Assembly (NCBI GenBank): GCA_965219005.1
Contig: CBDCMS010000002.1
Location: 992,001 to 1,056,000 of the forward strand
DNA length: 64,000 bases
From: CAUZIZ01 sp965219005
GTDB lineage: Bacteria; Acidobacteriota; UBA6911; RPQK01; JAJDTT01
Direction: 5' to 3'
Shown here: positions 8,326-16,662 of the stretch, in pieces
Numbering within the stretch: the stretch's first letter is position 1
Layout: the number at the start of each line of letters is the position of its first letter
The notes under the pieces: generated by a model
Told to the model about the DNA's origin: nothing
Databases searched by the model: none
What the model saw: the letters and a program-made list of their open reading frames with translations, nothing else
Translations under genes and position numbers: made by a program

Positions 8326-9513
8326 ATGAGCTACACCGAGATGAAATCGTGGCTCCAGGAGGAGCTGGAGAACATACGGAAGGCCGGATTGTTCAAGGAA
8401 GAAAAGAGCATTCTCACTCCCCAACAGCCGCAGATTGAGACCTCCCAGGGTTCGACGATCAACTTTTGCGCCAACAATTATCTGGGGCTGGCGGATCATC
8501 CCGAGGTCATCAAGGCGGCGGCAAAAGGTCTGCAAGAGCGGGGCTTTGGGATGGCCTCGGTGCGATTCATCTGTGGAACCCAAGACATTCACAAGACGCT
8601 GGAGCAGCGCCTCTCCGAGTTTCTTGGGACGGAAGACACGATTCTCTACACCTCCTGCTTCGACGCCAACGCCGGACTTTTTGAAACCCTGCTCGGCCCC
8701 GAGGATGCTGTCATCAGCGACGCACTCAACCATGCCAGCATCATCGACGGCATACGGCTTTGCCGAGCTCAACGTAAGGTTTTCGCTCACGGCGACATGG
8801 AAGATTTGAGGGCGAAACTCGAGGAGACTCAATCCGCCCGATTTCGGCTCGTCGCCACCGATGGCGTCTTCAGTATGCAGGGAGTTCTGGCGCCCCTACC
8901 CGAGATTTGTGACCTGGCTGAGACGCACGACGCCCTGGTGATGGTGGACGACTCTCACGCCACCGGCTTCCTCGGCCCCAATGGCCGGGGTACTGCAGAG
9001 GAATTGGGTGTGAGCGAGCGCATCGATATCACGACCAGTACGCTGGGAAAGGCCCTGGGAGGAGCATCTGGAGGGTTCACGACGGGTCGGAGTGAGATCA
9101 TCGAGTATCTACGTCAGCGTTCCCGCCCCTATCTCTTCTCCAATACGGTGGCTCCCCCCATTGTTAGCGGTACCTTGAAAGCCCTGGAGCTGGTTCAGCA
9201 GAATCCGGTCTTGAGGCAGACCTTGAGGGATAACACGCGCCATTTTCGGACCGGATTGGAAGATTTGGGCTTCGAGATTGTCAAAGGCACGCATCCCATC
9301 GTTCCCATCATGTTGAGAGACGAACTTAGGACCGTGGAATTGGCGCAGTCGATGAATCAGAGAGGCATCTTCGTCGTGGGATTCAGTTTCCCAGTGGTGC
9401 CCAGGGGCGAAGCGCGGATTCGAGTTCAGCTCTCAGCAGCGCACACAAGGCCTGAGCTTGATCAGGCACTCTCGGTCTTCGGAGAGGCAGGAAAAGAGCT
9501 CGGCGTCATTTGA
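8326..9513 (+). CDS. kbl: 2-amino-3-ketobutyrate CoA ligase (glycine C-acetyltransferase)
   Basis: A PLP-dependent alpha-oxoamine synthase of 395 residues, the usual family length. It cleaves 2-amino-3-ketobutyrate with CoA to glycine and acetyl-CoA, the second step of threonine degradation. Motifs: FCANNYLGLADHPEV near the N-terminus, GMASVRFICGT, SCFDANAGLF, DALNHASIIDG, MVDDSHATGFLG, and the Schiff-base lysine region TSTLGKALGGASGG. It sits directly behind tdh and 14 bp ahead of an SDR gene, so a tdh-kbl-SDR operon is likely. Confidence 0.95.
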   Translation: MSYTEMKSWLQEELENIRKAGLFKEEKSILTPQQPQIETSQGSTINFCANNYLGLADHPEVIKAAAKGLQERGFGMASVRFICGTQDIHKTLEQRLSEFLGTEDTILYTSCFDANAGLFETLLGPEDAVISDALNHASIIDGIRLCRAQRKVFAHGDMEDLRAKLEETQSARFRLVATDGVFSMQGVLAPLPEICDLAETHDALVMVDDSHATGFLGPNGRGTAEELGVSERIDITTSTLGKALGGASGGFTTGRSEIIEYLRQRSRPYLFSNTVAPPIVSGTLKALELVQQNPVLRQTLRDNTRHFRTGLEDLGFEIVKGTHPIVPIMLRDELRTVELAQSMNQRGIFVVGFSFPVVPRGEARIRVQLSAAHTRPELDQALSVFGEAGKELGVI

Positions 9514-9527
9514 ATCGGACCTTGAAC

Positions 9528-10280
9528 ATGAGGGAATTCGAAGGGAAAGTAGCATTCGTAACCGGCGCCGGTCAGGGCATGGGGCGAGCTGTTTCAGAGA
9601 GGCTGGCCTACGGGGGAGCGCGTCTCGTCGTCAACGACGTCGATCCAAACGCGGCGGCAGGCACTACGGCGGCCCTGGTAGCACGGGGGGAAGACGCAGT
9701 TGCGATTGCGGGCGATGTATCCTCTGGCCAGGACGTCAGCCGCATGGTGGAGAAGACTCTCGGCCGATTCGGCAGTCTCGACATACTTGTCAACAATGCC
9801 GGTGTGCTAAGACCCACGGCGGTTATCGATATCGAGGAAGAGGAGTGGGATTGGGTCCTCAATGTGAATCTCAAAGGGACCTATCTTTGCTCGCGGGCGG
9901 TACTGCCGGGCATGCGCGAGCGGGGCTGGGGCCGGATCATCAATTTCTCGTCCACCGCCGGAAAAAACGTGAGCACCGTTGGAGGTGCGCACTATACGGC
10001 GGCGAAGGCTGGCATCCTGGGCTTTACTCGGCATCTGGCCAAGGAAGCCGGCGCCTTCGGCATCACGGTCAACTCGATCTGTCCCGGACTGATCAACACC
10101 GAAATGGTGCGCTCAACCATCGATAAGAAGCAGACCGAGGCCTATGCTCAGTCGTTTCCAATTTCCCGGCTGGGAGAGCCCTCGGAGGTGGCGGAATTGG
10201 TTGCCTTCTTGGCCTCCGATAAGGCCGCCTACATTACCGGGGCCTCCCTGGACATCAATGGCGGCGACCTGATGATTTAA
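9528..10280 (+). CDS. SDR family oxidoreductase (FabG-like)
   Basis: Classical short-chain dehydrogenase of about 250 residues: TGAGQGMGRAVSE cofactor motif, NNAG at about residue 84, the catalytic serine in INFSSTAGK, YTAAKAG (Tyr-x-x-x-Lys), and the PG-LINTEM loop. The C-terminus has SDKAAYITGASLDINGG as in 3-oxoacyl-ACP reductases and 3-hydroxyacyl dehydrogenases. The ATG at 9528 is preferred to a TTG that overlaps the kbl stop. Being third in the threonine catabolic operon it may reduce an aminoketone or hydroxyacid made by that route, but the substrate cannot be read from sequence. Confidence 0.88.
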   Translation: MREFEGKVAFVTGAGQGMGRAVSERLAYGGARLVVNDVDPNAAAGTTAALVARGEDAVAIAGDVSSGQDVSRMVEKTLGRFGSLDILVNNAGVLRPTAVIDIEEEEWDWVLNVNLKGTYLCSRAVLPGMRERGWGRIINFSSTAGKNVSTVGGAHYTAAKAGILGFTRHLAKEAGAFGITVNSICPGLINTEMVRSTIDKKQTEAYAQSFPISRLGEPSEVAELVAFLASDKAAYITGASLDINGGDLMI

Positions 10281-10311
10281 CGAGTGGGTTTGCGAACCCT
10301 AGCCCCGGAAG

Positions 10312-11331
10312 TCACGCCAAGGAGCTCATGTCCTCGTCCACGCGGCGGCAGACAAGCGGCAGAAGCTCTAGACTACTAGGGTACGTGAGGCGCCGCACTG
10401 GAACCTGCGAGGTTAGACCGGAGAAGAAATCCATCCTCTGTTGCTGTAGGCCGAGAGCTTCCACGATGGCAGGCGCGAATGACTCCTTCAGCAGCTCGAT
10501 CACGGCGTCTCGGGGTGCGATCGGAGCGATCTCCGGCTCTGCTACCTCGACCCCTCCCTCTCGCCGGTCGAGTAGATACAGGCGCGCCAAGGCGGCGGCT
10601 TCAGGATAAAACGATCCGAACCTTCCTGCTCCGACGGGAACGCCAAGCTTCGGGTGATTCGGAACCACGGACTCCAGATCGAGATGGGCACCCACGAAAT
10701 GCTTTGCCTCTTGCGGCCACAACCGCATCTGCGGATAGCCACTGTGCCCGAAAATTTGACTGCCACGGCTCTCCAAAGGCAGAATCCCATCGGTCAACAG
10801 TGGTCGGCCCAGCCTAAGAAAGCTGGCAGTCAGCGAACTCTTCCCACCACCGCTGGCAGCCAGAAACCCTACCCCTCCCTCTTTCAATACAACGGCCGAA
10901 GCGTGCAGCACTGCCACACCCCGACTCTCGAGCCAAAGAGAGAAGACAGTACCCAGGAGATGAGTCTCGACCAGATGTGCCTTATCGGGATTTCGCTGAT
11001 GGAAGACAATTCGATTGGGAAACAGGTAAAAAGCCCCCGCTTCCATGAAGTCGAAGACCAGACAGCCCTCGAGGCTATACAGTCTGGCTACTCTGTCGCC
11101 ACTATCGGTGAGGAAGCGACTGACGTAGATGGGATCGTCCCTGTCGCTTTCTTCGAAGGGAGCCTCGCGAACCAGGCTAAAGCTCAAATCGGCTGGATTC
11201 GCGGTCGGCCTCAGTTGAGTCTTGAATGGGAAGTCGCTGGCGAGGGAGACGCCGAAGACCTGGTAGGTCGGCCATCGACTGGAGCGATCATCGATTCGTG
11301 GATTGGACGACCAGGCAGAGGGCGTGGTCAT
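10312..11331 (-). CDS. HPr kinase/phosphorylase-like P-loop protein
   Basis: A 339-residue protein with a Walker A of the HprK type (FLAASGGGKSSLTASFL, about residues 154-170) and the following LLTDGILPLES segment. True HprK has an Asp pair there; here the second Asp is Gly, so the kinase chemistry may be altered. Residues 1-150 are an unassigned N-terminal domain without HPr-binding features. The gene is 36 bp downstream of a PqqD-family gene, the pairing seen in lasso-peptide-type and related RiPP loci, where such kinases act on a peptide or small molecule. No macrocyclase, B-protein or transporter is adjacent, so this is an orphan pair. Confidence 0.75.
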   Translation of the reverse strand: MTTPSAWSSNPRIDDRSSRWPTYQVFGVSLASDFPFKTQLRPTANPADLSFSLVREAPFEESDRDDPIYVSRFLTDSGDRVARLYSLEGCLVFDFMEAGAFYLFPNRIVFHQRNPDKAHLVETHLLGTVFSLWLESRGVAVLHASAVVLKEGGVGFLAASGGGKSSLTASFLRLGRPLLTDGILPLESRGSQIFGHSGYPQMRLWPQEAKHFVGAHLDLESVVPNHPKLGVPVGAGRFGSFYPEAAALARLYLLDRREGGVEVAEPEIAPIAPRDAVIELLKESFAPAIVEALGLQQQRMDFFSGLTSQVPVRRLTYPSSLELLPLVCRRVDEDMSSLA

Positions 11332-11367
11332 GACCTGCTCGATGGAAACATTGCCAGGACCGGATCC

Positions 11368-11706
11368 TCACCCCGAGCTCGAGCCCGAATCATCGACGCC
11401 TAGGCCCACCAGGTTGCGGTCGTGGAGATCGGTGATAAGAGCTACCAGATCAGCCCAGACCTGCTCCGGGGAAGCCTCGTATTGTTCGACCAGCTTCTCC
11501 TGAAGGACTCTCAACGTGACACTCTCCTCGAGTGAGGTCCAGATGTAGGTACCCACCTGGTTCAAGCCAAAATAGGTTCCCGTTTTTACATTCAACAGGA
11601 CGGCCTCTCCCTGTACCTCACTGAACAGAACATCGGGGGCGACTTTCACCACCGAATCCGGAGACAGCGGCGGGGCTTCAGTCTTCTTCGACTCCTTCTG
11701 ATCCAA
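11368..11706 (-). CDS. PqqD family protein (RiPP recognition element)
   Basis: A 112-residue winged-helix PqqD-like protein: VVKVAPDVLFSEVQGEAVLL, then LNVKTGTYFGLNQVGTYIW, then helices (VTLRVLQEKLVEQYE, VWADLVALITDLHDRNLVG). This is the fold used by RiPP recognition elements to bind leader peptides. A TTG start is used with a perfect AGGAGG 8 nt upstream. It lies between pdxA and the HprK-like gene on the same strand. Members of this exact type often travel with HprK-like proteins in Acidobacteria-like genomes without a known product. A 24-codon ORF just upstream is recorded separately. Confidence 0.82.
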   Translation of the reverse strand: MDQKESKKTEAPPLSPDSVVKVAPDVLFSEVQGEAVLLNVKTGTYFGLNQVGTYIWTSLEESVTLRVLQEKLVEQYEASPEQVWADLVALITDLHDRNLVGLGVDDSGSSSG

Positions 11707-11718
11707 GGAACTTACCTC

Positions 11719-11793
11719 CTACTTCGTCGATCCTTCCCCAAGCTCAATCGTTGTCCAGGGGCTCTTGTAACCCAGGAGATCACGCAGGGTCAA
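11719..11793 (-). CDS. Possible 24-codon peptide upstream of pqqD
   Basis: A TTG-started frame between pdxA (14 bp upstream) and pqqD. Its stop overlaps the AGGAGG site of pqqD. The product would contain GYKSPWTTIELGEGSTK, whose Y-x-x-P followed six residues later by Leu-Gly resembles the leader motif bound by PqqD-type recognition elements. There is no Shine-Dalgarno of note and no room for a core peptide, so it may be chance or a decayed precursor. Confidence 0.2.
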   Translation of the reverse strand: MTLRDLLGYKSPWTTIELGEGSTK

Positions 11794-11806
11794 CTACACA
11801 TGGATC

Positions 11807-12898
11807 TCACAACTGATCTGCCACAGCCCGGGCTTTGCTCTTAAGGGAAACCAAGCGGGCTGCCCACAAGATCGCCTCAATCATACTTCTGGAAGAGGCA
11901 CGTCCACTCCAGGCAATGTCGAACGCGGTGCCGTGGTCGACCGACGTCCGTACGATGGGCAACCCCAAGGTGATATTGACACCTCTCTCAAAGGCGAGCA
12001 TCTTGAACGGAATGTTTCCCTGATCATGGTACATACAAACAATGGCATCGAAGCGGGACATGAGCTCCGGAACAAAGGCGGTATCTGGTGACAAAGGACC
12101 CATCACTGACATTCCCTGCGCGCGGGCTCGAGCAATGGCGGGCTCGATGAACTCTTCCTCTTCACCGTGTCCCAGGACTCCGCCCTCTCCTGAGTGGGGA
12201 TTCAGTCCGCAGACTCCGATGCGAGGTGCGGGATTACCGAGAGTCTGGAAGAAATCGGAGGTCAAGCTGATGGCATTCACGATGAGCTCCGGAGCCAGCC
12301 GTCCGGGGACATCTGCGAAACCGGTGTGAGACGTCACCATGCTCACCGACAGCACATCCGAAGTGAGCATCATGCAGACCCGATCTGCTCCGGTCAGGGC
12401 TGCCAACATTTCAGTGTGACCCGGAAACGGAATCTGGGCCATGGCGAGAGCCTGCTTGTGGATCGGCCCGGTGACGAGGGCCGCGAACTCTCCGGCGACG
12501 GTTTTCTCGATCGCTACCTGAATATACTCAAAGGCCGCCCGGCCGCAACGAGCCTGAATTTCGCCGGGGCGGACGAGGCTGGCGTCGATGGACTGGCAAT
12601 CAAGTATCGTCGGAGTGTTCGTCTCGACAATTCGCCTTGCACCTGGAATCCCCGAATTCCACTCTCCAAGCGTCACGACACGTTCAGGAAGGCTCAGATC
12701 GCAACTTCGGGCCACTCTGAGAAGTACCTCGGAATCTCCCACGATCACGGGGAAACAGCAGGAAAGAATCGCAGGCTCCTGAACCACTCTGAGACACAGT
12801 TCAGGACCGATTCCCGCTGCATCTCCCATGGTGATTGCAAGCGTCGGAAGCTGGCCGTCAGAGACCGATTGCCCCTGCATCTCCTGCCCCTCATCCAT
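11807..12898 (-). CDS. pdxA: 4-hydroxythreonine-4-phosphate dehydrogenase (PdxA)
   Basis: NAD-dependent enzyme of the DXP-dependent pyridoxal-phosphate pathway. Family signatures: the N-terminal ITMGDAAGIGPEL, metal/substrate histidines in GPIHKQALA and PGHTEM, SMVTSHTGFADVPGRL, GLNPHSGEGG, and MYHDQGNIPFKML with NITLGLPIVRTSVDHGTAFDIAW. All expected ligands are present. Start chosen at the ATG with AGAGGA 8 nt upstream; longer starts at 12919 and 13051 are open but add unrelated residues. It is followed by a short ORF, pqqD and the HprK-like gene in the same direction. Confidence 0.93.
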   Translation of the reverse strand: MDEGQEMQGQSVSDGQLPTLAITMGDAAGIGPELCLRVVQEPAILSCCFPVIVGDSEVLLRVARSCDLSLPERVVTLGEWNSGIPGARRIVETNTPTILDCQSIDASLVRPGEIQARCGRAAFEYIQVAIEKTVAGEFAALVTGPIHKQALAMAQIPFPGHTEMLAALTGADRVCMMLTSDVLSVSMVTSHTGFADVPGRLAPELIVNAISLTSDFFQTLGNPAPRIGVCGLNPHSGEGGVLGHGEEEEFIEPAIARARAQGMSVMGPLSPDTAFVPELMSRFDAIVCMYHDQGNIPFKMLAFERGVNITLGLPIVRTSVDHGTAFDIAWSGRASSRSMIEAILWAARLVSLKSKARAVADQL

Positions 12899-13074
12899 TG
12901 AACGAATCCTCTTCCCCATTTCGGGGCGCCCTCTTGTGGAGCCACAACTATAACCCAGATTCAAGCCGCCGCAGATAGAAGAGGTCTTTGATACACTGGA
13001 TTCGTGAGTATCGAACTGTGGAGTTCCGGACTCTGGCTGCCATTTCTCCACCTCCTACCGCGCCATAAGAGACA

Positions 13075-13332
13075 ATGATTAAGCTCACAATCCTATTCGT
13101 CTTCTGCATTGCTGCCCTTCTGATTTTCAAGCTGGCATTGCTCTTTGGGAAGCTGGCGCTCTGGATGCTGCTCTTGCCTTTTAAGCTGATGGCCACTCTG
13201 GCACTCATTCTCCTCTGTCTAGTCCTGGCTCCAGTCTTCTGTGTGGCAGTACTTGTCCTGCTGTGTTTTTCCATACTTCTTCTACCCTTCACTCTGGCCA
13301 CCGTCGCCATCTCCCTGCTCTTTTTCTGTTGA
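13075..13332 (+). CDS. Small hydrophobic membrane protein
   Basis: 85 residues consisting almost wholly of Leu, Ala, Phe, Ile and Val with only a handful of Lys residues, folding as two or three TM helices (about residues 3-25, 27-48, 50-84). The family is not recognised. It ends 2 nt before the ATG of the FGE-like protein, which has no Shine-Dalgarno of its own, so translational coupling is plausible. The reverse-strand frame here is an opposite-strand shadow. Confidence 0.55.
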   Translation: MIKLTILFVFCIAALLIFKLALLFGKLALWMLLLPFKLMATLALILLCLVLAPVFCVAVLVLLCFSILLLPFTLATVAISLLFFC

Positions 13333-13334
13333 TC

Positions 13335-14207
13335 ATGAACAAGTGTCGCCTTCGCTGTGGGGCAGTGTTGGGAACAATCCTGGCACTTCAGTCGGCAGCC
13401 CCTCTTGCTCAGGACAGGGCAAAGAAAGAACAGTTCCAAGACTATGATGAAGTCCTTCCTGGCACCTCCATCCGATTCAAGATGATTACCATAGAGGGCG
13501 GGACGCTCCCCCAGACTTCAGATCAGGATCTGTCGATCGAATCGTTCTGGCTAGGCCAAACCGAAGTGACCTGGAACGAGTACGAGGAATTCTATTTCGG
13601 CGGAGTTCGCCCCGACCTGACAATTGATGTCAAAGGGAGGGTCGATGCCGTCAGTCGTCCCACCCCACCCTACGGAGCTCCGGACCGCGGTTGGGGAACG
13701 GGCAAGCGACCTGCCATGAGCATGACGTTCTACGCAGCTATTCAGTACTGTGAATGGCTGTCGGCCCTGACGGGAAGGAAGTATCGGCTGCCCACTGAGA
13801 AAGAATGGCAATACGCTTGCCTTGCGGATTCGGCAAGGGCCTCTCCGAGTGACCCAGCTCTCGATCAGTACTCCTGGAATCGGTCCAATAGCCGTCGGCG
13901 AACCAACCAGGTGGGGCAGAAGTTGGCGAACCCCTGGGGTCTGTTTGACATTCTGGGTAACGTCGCTGAGTTTGGACAGAAGGGATCCGGTCCGGTCGAC
14001 TATCAGAAAACGAAAGGCGGACGGAGGCCTGATCCAACGATCCACGGCGGCTCCTTTCGGGACGACGTCGAATCCCTGAGTTGCGCGGTCCCCGCCTACG
14101 TCGACGAGAAGGCCTGCCTCAGAACTGACCCCAACGCACCCAAGAGCAAATGGTGGTACTCGGATTGTTTCAACATAGGGTTTCGCGTCGCTCGCTCAGC
14201 CGAGTAG
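13335..14207 (+). CDS. Exported formylglycine-generating enzyme/SUMF1-like protein
   Basis: A 290-residue protein with a signal peptide (MNKCRLRCGAVLGTILALQSAAPLAQ) and an FGE-sulfatase domain. Visible: FWLGQTEVTWNEYEEF, YCEWLSALTGRKYRLPTEKEW, GLFDILGNVAEF, HGGSFRDDVESL, NIGFRVARS. The domain is C-type-lectin-like and in family members either installs formylglycine in sulfatases or binds ligands. The two active-site cysteines of true FGE are not evident, so a binding or structural role is as likely. The frame is open further upstream from 13263 but the ATG at 13335 gives the signal peptide. Confidence 0.82.
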   Translation: MNKCRLRCGAVLGTILALQSAAPLAQDRAKKEQFQDYDEVLPGTSIRFKMITIEGGTLPQTSDQDLSIESFWLGQTEVTWNEYEEFYFGGVRPDLTIDVKGRVDAVSRPTPPYGAPDRGWGTGKRPAMSMTFYAAIQYCEWLSALTGRKYRLPTEKEWQYACLADSARASPSDPALDQYSWNRSNSRRRTNQVGQKLANPWGLFDILGNVAEFGQKGSGPVDYQKTKGGRRPDPTIHGGSFRDDVESLSCAVPAYVDEKACLRTDPNAPKSKWWYSDCFNIGFRVARSAE

Positions 14208-15190
14208 CCGCGATGCTTCTCTTCACTTCGGTGACGACTGCAGCCACCGGGGCTGGGCAGCGGTTCGAGTTTCGTCGAACACAGATGGGAAGCCTGGTTC
14301 GCATAGTCCTCTATGCACCAGAACAGGCAGCTCAGAGTGCAGCAGCCAGAGCCTTCAAGCGCATCCGCGACCTGGACGTCATCTTTAGCGATTATCGCCA
14401 GGATAGTGAACTTACGAGCCTGTGTCGTCGGGCGGGTCTGGGACCTCAAAGAGTCAGCGTAGAGCTCTTTTCGGTGCTCCAGGAATCGCTTCGCTTTTCC
14501 AGGCTTTCCGGGGGCATCTTCGACGTGACGGTGGGTCCCTATATCGATCTTTGGCGAGACTCCCGACAGCGCAAAGAGTTGCCTGATCCCACCGCGCTGG
14601 CCCGTGCAGAGGCCCTTCTAGGCTATCGAAAGATGGTCCTTGAGCCCAGGAACCAGACAGTGAGGCTTCAACAAGAGGGCATGAAGTTGGATCTGGGGGG
14701 GATTGCCAAGGGATTCATCGCGGCCGAGGCCCTCAGAGTGATTCAGGCCCTGGGCATCCCGCGAGCGCTGGTGGATGCAGGCGGAGACATCGTGATGGGC
14801 AGTCCTCCTCCTGGTCGAAAGGGTTGGCTGATTGCTGTCCAAGGAGGTGGCCACTGCGAGAATCCGGTTGCGGAGGTGTCCCTCCAGAACGAGGCAATTG
14901 CCACTTCCGGCGATACTCATCGAAGTGTCGAAATCGATGGTGTTCGCTACTCACACATCGTTGACCCACGTACCGGGCTGGGTTTGACCAGGAGCTTGCT
15001 GGTCACGGTGGTCGCCCCCGACGGTCTCACTGCGGACGCCCTCGCAACTGTCTTGAGTCTGCTTCCACCGGAGCGAGGCCTCGAGCTGCTGCAGTCGATG
15101 CCGAAGGTATCGGCACTGATCGTTGGGCCCGAGGGACCTCGCTCCCAAAGATGGGCTACGGGAATGTTCTTGGAGTTCGTGCAAGAATAA
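14150..15190 (+). CDS. apbE: FAD:protein FMN transferase (ApbE)
   Basis: Covalently attaches FMN to a Thr of secreted flavoproteins (NqrC, RnfG and relatives). Motifs: FRRTQMGSLVRIVLYAPEQ near the start, LDLGGIAKGFIAAEALRV, DAGGDIVMG, and AIATSGDTHRSVEIDGVRYSHIVDPRTG with the magnesium-binding Asp/Thr of the family. The N-terminus has basic residues then LSRVAAMLLFTSVTTAATGA, a signal peptide. The start at 14150 overlaps the FGE-like gene by 58 bp and keeps the basic n-region; an ATG at 14213, just after the preceding stop, is the alternative. No flavoprotein target is adjacent. Confidence 0.9.
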   Translation: MVVLGLFQHRVSRRSLSRVAAMLLFTSVTTAATGAGQRFEFRRTQMGSLVRIVLYAPEQAAQSAAARAFKRIRDLDVIFSDYRQDSELTSLCRRAGLGPQRVSVELFSVLQESLRFSRLSGGIFDVTVGPYIDLWRDSRQRKELPDPTALARAEALLGYRKMVLEPRNQTVRLQQEGMKLDLGGIAKGFIAAEALRVIQALGIPRALVDAGGDIVMGSPPPGRKGWLIAVQGGGHCENPVAEVSLQNEAIATSGDTHRSVEIDGVRYSHIVDPRTGLGLTRSLLVTVVAPDGLTADALATVLSLLPPERGLELLQSMPKVSALIVGPEGPRSQRWATGMFLEFVQE

Positions 15191-15202
15191 CGGCGCAGAC
15201 CG

Positions 15203-15595
15203 ATGGCCAAACTGCTTTTTCTCTTCATCCTGGTTCCCGCCCTGGAGCTGGCGCTTCTTATAGAAGTAGGGCAACGCATCGGAACCCTCAACACACTGCT
15301 GCTGATCGCTCTTACGGGTGCAGTAGGAGCCTCTCTGGCCCGCCGTCAAGGGCTCGGGGTCCTTCGTCGTATGCAGGCAGAGTTCGACCAGGGCCGAGTT
15401 CCCTCGAGCTCGATCGTTGACGGCGTAATCATTCTGCTATCGGGCGCGCTGCTGATTACCCCCGGACTTCTTACGGATACGCTAGGCTTTCTCTGCCTTG
15501 TGCCAACTACTCGAGCCATGATCAGGTCTCTGCTCTGGCGCTGGCTGCAACGCTACCTTCGGGCGGGTCGGATCACGTTCCCCACTCAGGTCTAG
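15203..15595 (+). CDS. fxsA: FxsA family membrane protein
   Basis: A 130-residue membrane protein with the FxsA pattern: FLFILVPALELALLIEVGQRIG, LLLIALTGAVGASLARRQGL, then VDGVIILLSGALLITPGLLTDTLGFLCLVP. E. coli FxsA is linked to exclusion of phage T7 by F-plasmid PifA; general function unknown. Starts 12 bp after apbE, last gene of the 13.1-15.6 kb run. Confidence 0.88.
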   Translation: MAKLLFLFILVPALELALLIEVGQRIGTLNTLLLIALTGAVGASLARRQGLGVLRRMQAEFDQGRVPSSSIVDGVIILLSGALLITPGLLTDTLGFLCLVPTTRAMIRSLLWRWLQRYLRAGRITFPTQV

Positions 15596-15660
15596 CGCGC
15601 AGTCCGCACCATACGTTCGCAGGTGTCCTGGCCCGCGGCTGCGAGCCGGATTATTCGAGA

Positions 15661-16662
15661 ATCTGGTTATGCACTTAACTCCGGATAGGTGACGGTGGGA
15701 TAGAGCGAACAGGCTGTCAGGAGACGGTCGAAGAGCTCGGATTCCCAGAAACGACGATTGAAACGGTAACAAAACTCAGCCAGGTAACGTTGAAGGTGCT
15801 TGAGGCTGACCGCTTTCTGAGTCCCTTGGAGCTGAGTCTTGCAGTTGGAAATGAGGGTGTGAACCCATGGGAACTGTTCAAAACCCATCCCCACCCACTC
15901 GAGCCGGACGCGTTCATGCTGGTAGCCGGCTTGAGCTAAACCGACAAACGCGTGATAGGCGTCGCTTCGGATCTGAGCTCCGGGGTCGATCCTCGCCCAG
16001 GCGACCCGCTTCACATTGTCGCTGGTTATGTCATCGACCACATCCAGACTTAGAAACCTCGGCCCCCCGGCTTTCGTTATCTCCACCGCGGCCAGAACTT
16101 TGGCCTTGCCTTCGGTCCCTCGTCCTCGCTTGCGACCCCGACGATTTCTCCCTCGTCGTCGGCCTCCAAAGAAAGAGTCATCCAGCTCCACCAGGTGACT
16201 TAATTGGTAGCAGTCATTACGTTTGGCCATGGCTTGTCGGATCTTATGTCCCATCATCCAGACCGTCCGATAGCTTCCGATTCCCAGCAGCTTCTGCAGT
16301 CCCTTCATCGAGTAGCCCGCTTTGCAACGGCTCATCAAGAAGATGGTCCAAAACCAATATCTCAGGGGCACCCGCGTCTTGTGGAAAATCGTCCCGGCGG
16401 TGGAAGAAGCCTGATACCGGCATTGGCGACACTCCATCAATCGCCGGTGCTGCAACCAGTAGCCTCCTTGACCCCCACAACGGGGACAGACAAATCCTTC
16501 CGGCCAGCGTTTCTGCATCAGGTAACTCAGACAAGCTTCTTCTGTGGCAAAACGCTCTTGAAACTCCAACAAATTCATCTTTTCGTACATCCACTCACCT
16601 CCTGTCTCTCACCTTTTTTACTAGGTGGTGGTGACTTTTTCCGGAGTTAAGTGCATAACCAG
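15661..16662 (-). mobile_element. IS1595-type insertion sequence with 8-bp target duplication
   Basis: About 1002 bp. Matching terminal inverted repeats contain GGTTATGCACTTAACTCC at the left (15665-) and its complement at the right (to about 16660). The octamer ATTCGAGA occurs immediately outside both ends (15653-15660 and 16663-16670), matching the 8-bp duplication usual for this family. With it removed, the flank reads ATTCGAGAAAGAAACTTCC, a dispersed repeat module of this genome, so the element landed inside a repeat. The ends differ by two bases (AT) in this parsing. The transposase is intact, so the element may be active. Confidence 0.88.
15667..16590 (-). CDS. IS1595 family transposase
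   Basis: A 307-residue ISXO2-like DDE transposase. N-terminal zinc finger (FVCPRCGGQGGYW...MECRQCRYQAS), helix-turn-helix region (MKGLQKLLGIGSYRTVW), then the catalytic core with ELDDSFFGGRRRG, IRSDAYHAFVGL, and WVHTLISNCK. A basic linker (RRRGRNRRGRKRGRG) is present. Its stop codon lies inside the left terminal repeat, leaving no passenger space. Confidence 0.93.
   Translation of the reverse strand: MYEKMNLLEFQERFATEEACLSYLMQKRWPEGFVCPRCGGQGGYWLQHRRLMECRQCRYQASSTAGTIFHKTRVPLRYWFWTIFLMSRCKAGYSMKGLQKLLGIGSYRTVWMMGHKIRQAMAKRNDCYQLSHLVELDDSFFGGRRRGRNRRGRKRGRGTEGKAKVLAAVEITKAGGPRFLSLDVVDDITSDNVKRVAWARIDPGAQIRSDAYHAFVGLAQAGYQHERVRLEWVGMGFEQFPWVHTLISNCKTQLQGTQKAVSLKHLQRYLAEFCYRFNRRFWESELFDRLLTACSLYPTVTYPELSA

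Noticed and set aside
12948..13439. Minus-strand 163-codon frame
   Set aside because: It is antisense to the small hydrophobic protein and FGE-like gene; the basic product arises from the complement of Leu/Phe codons.
15661..16662. Terminal repeats of the IS1595 element beginning at GGTTATG
   Set aside because: With that boundary the flanking octamers do not match; the boundary giving the ATTCGAGA duplication is preferred although the two ends then differ by two bases.
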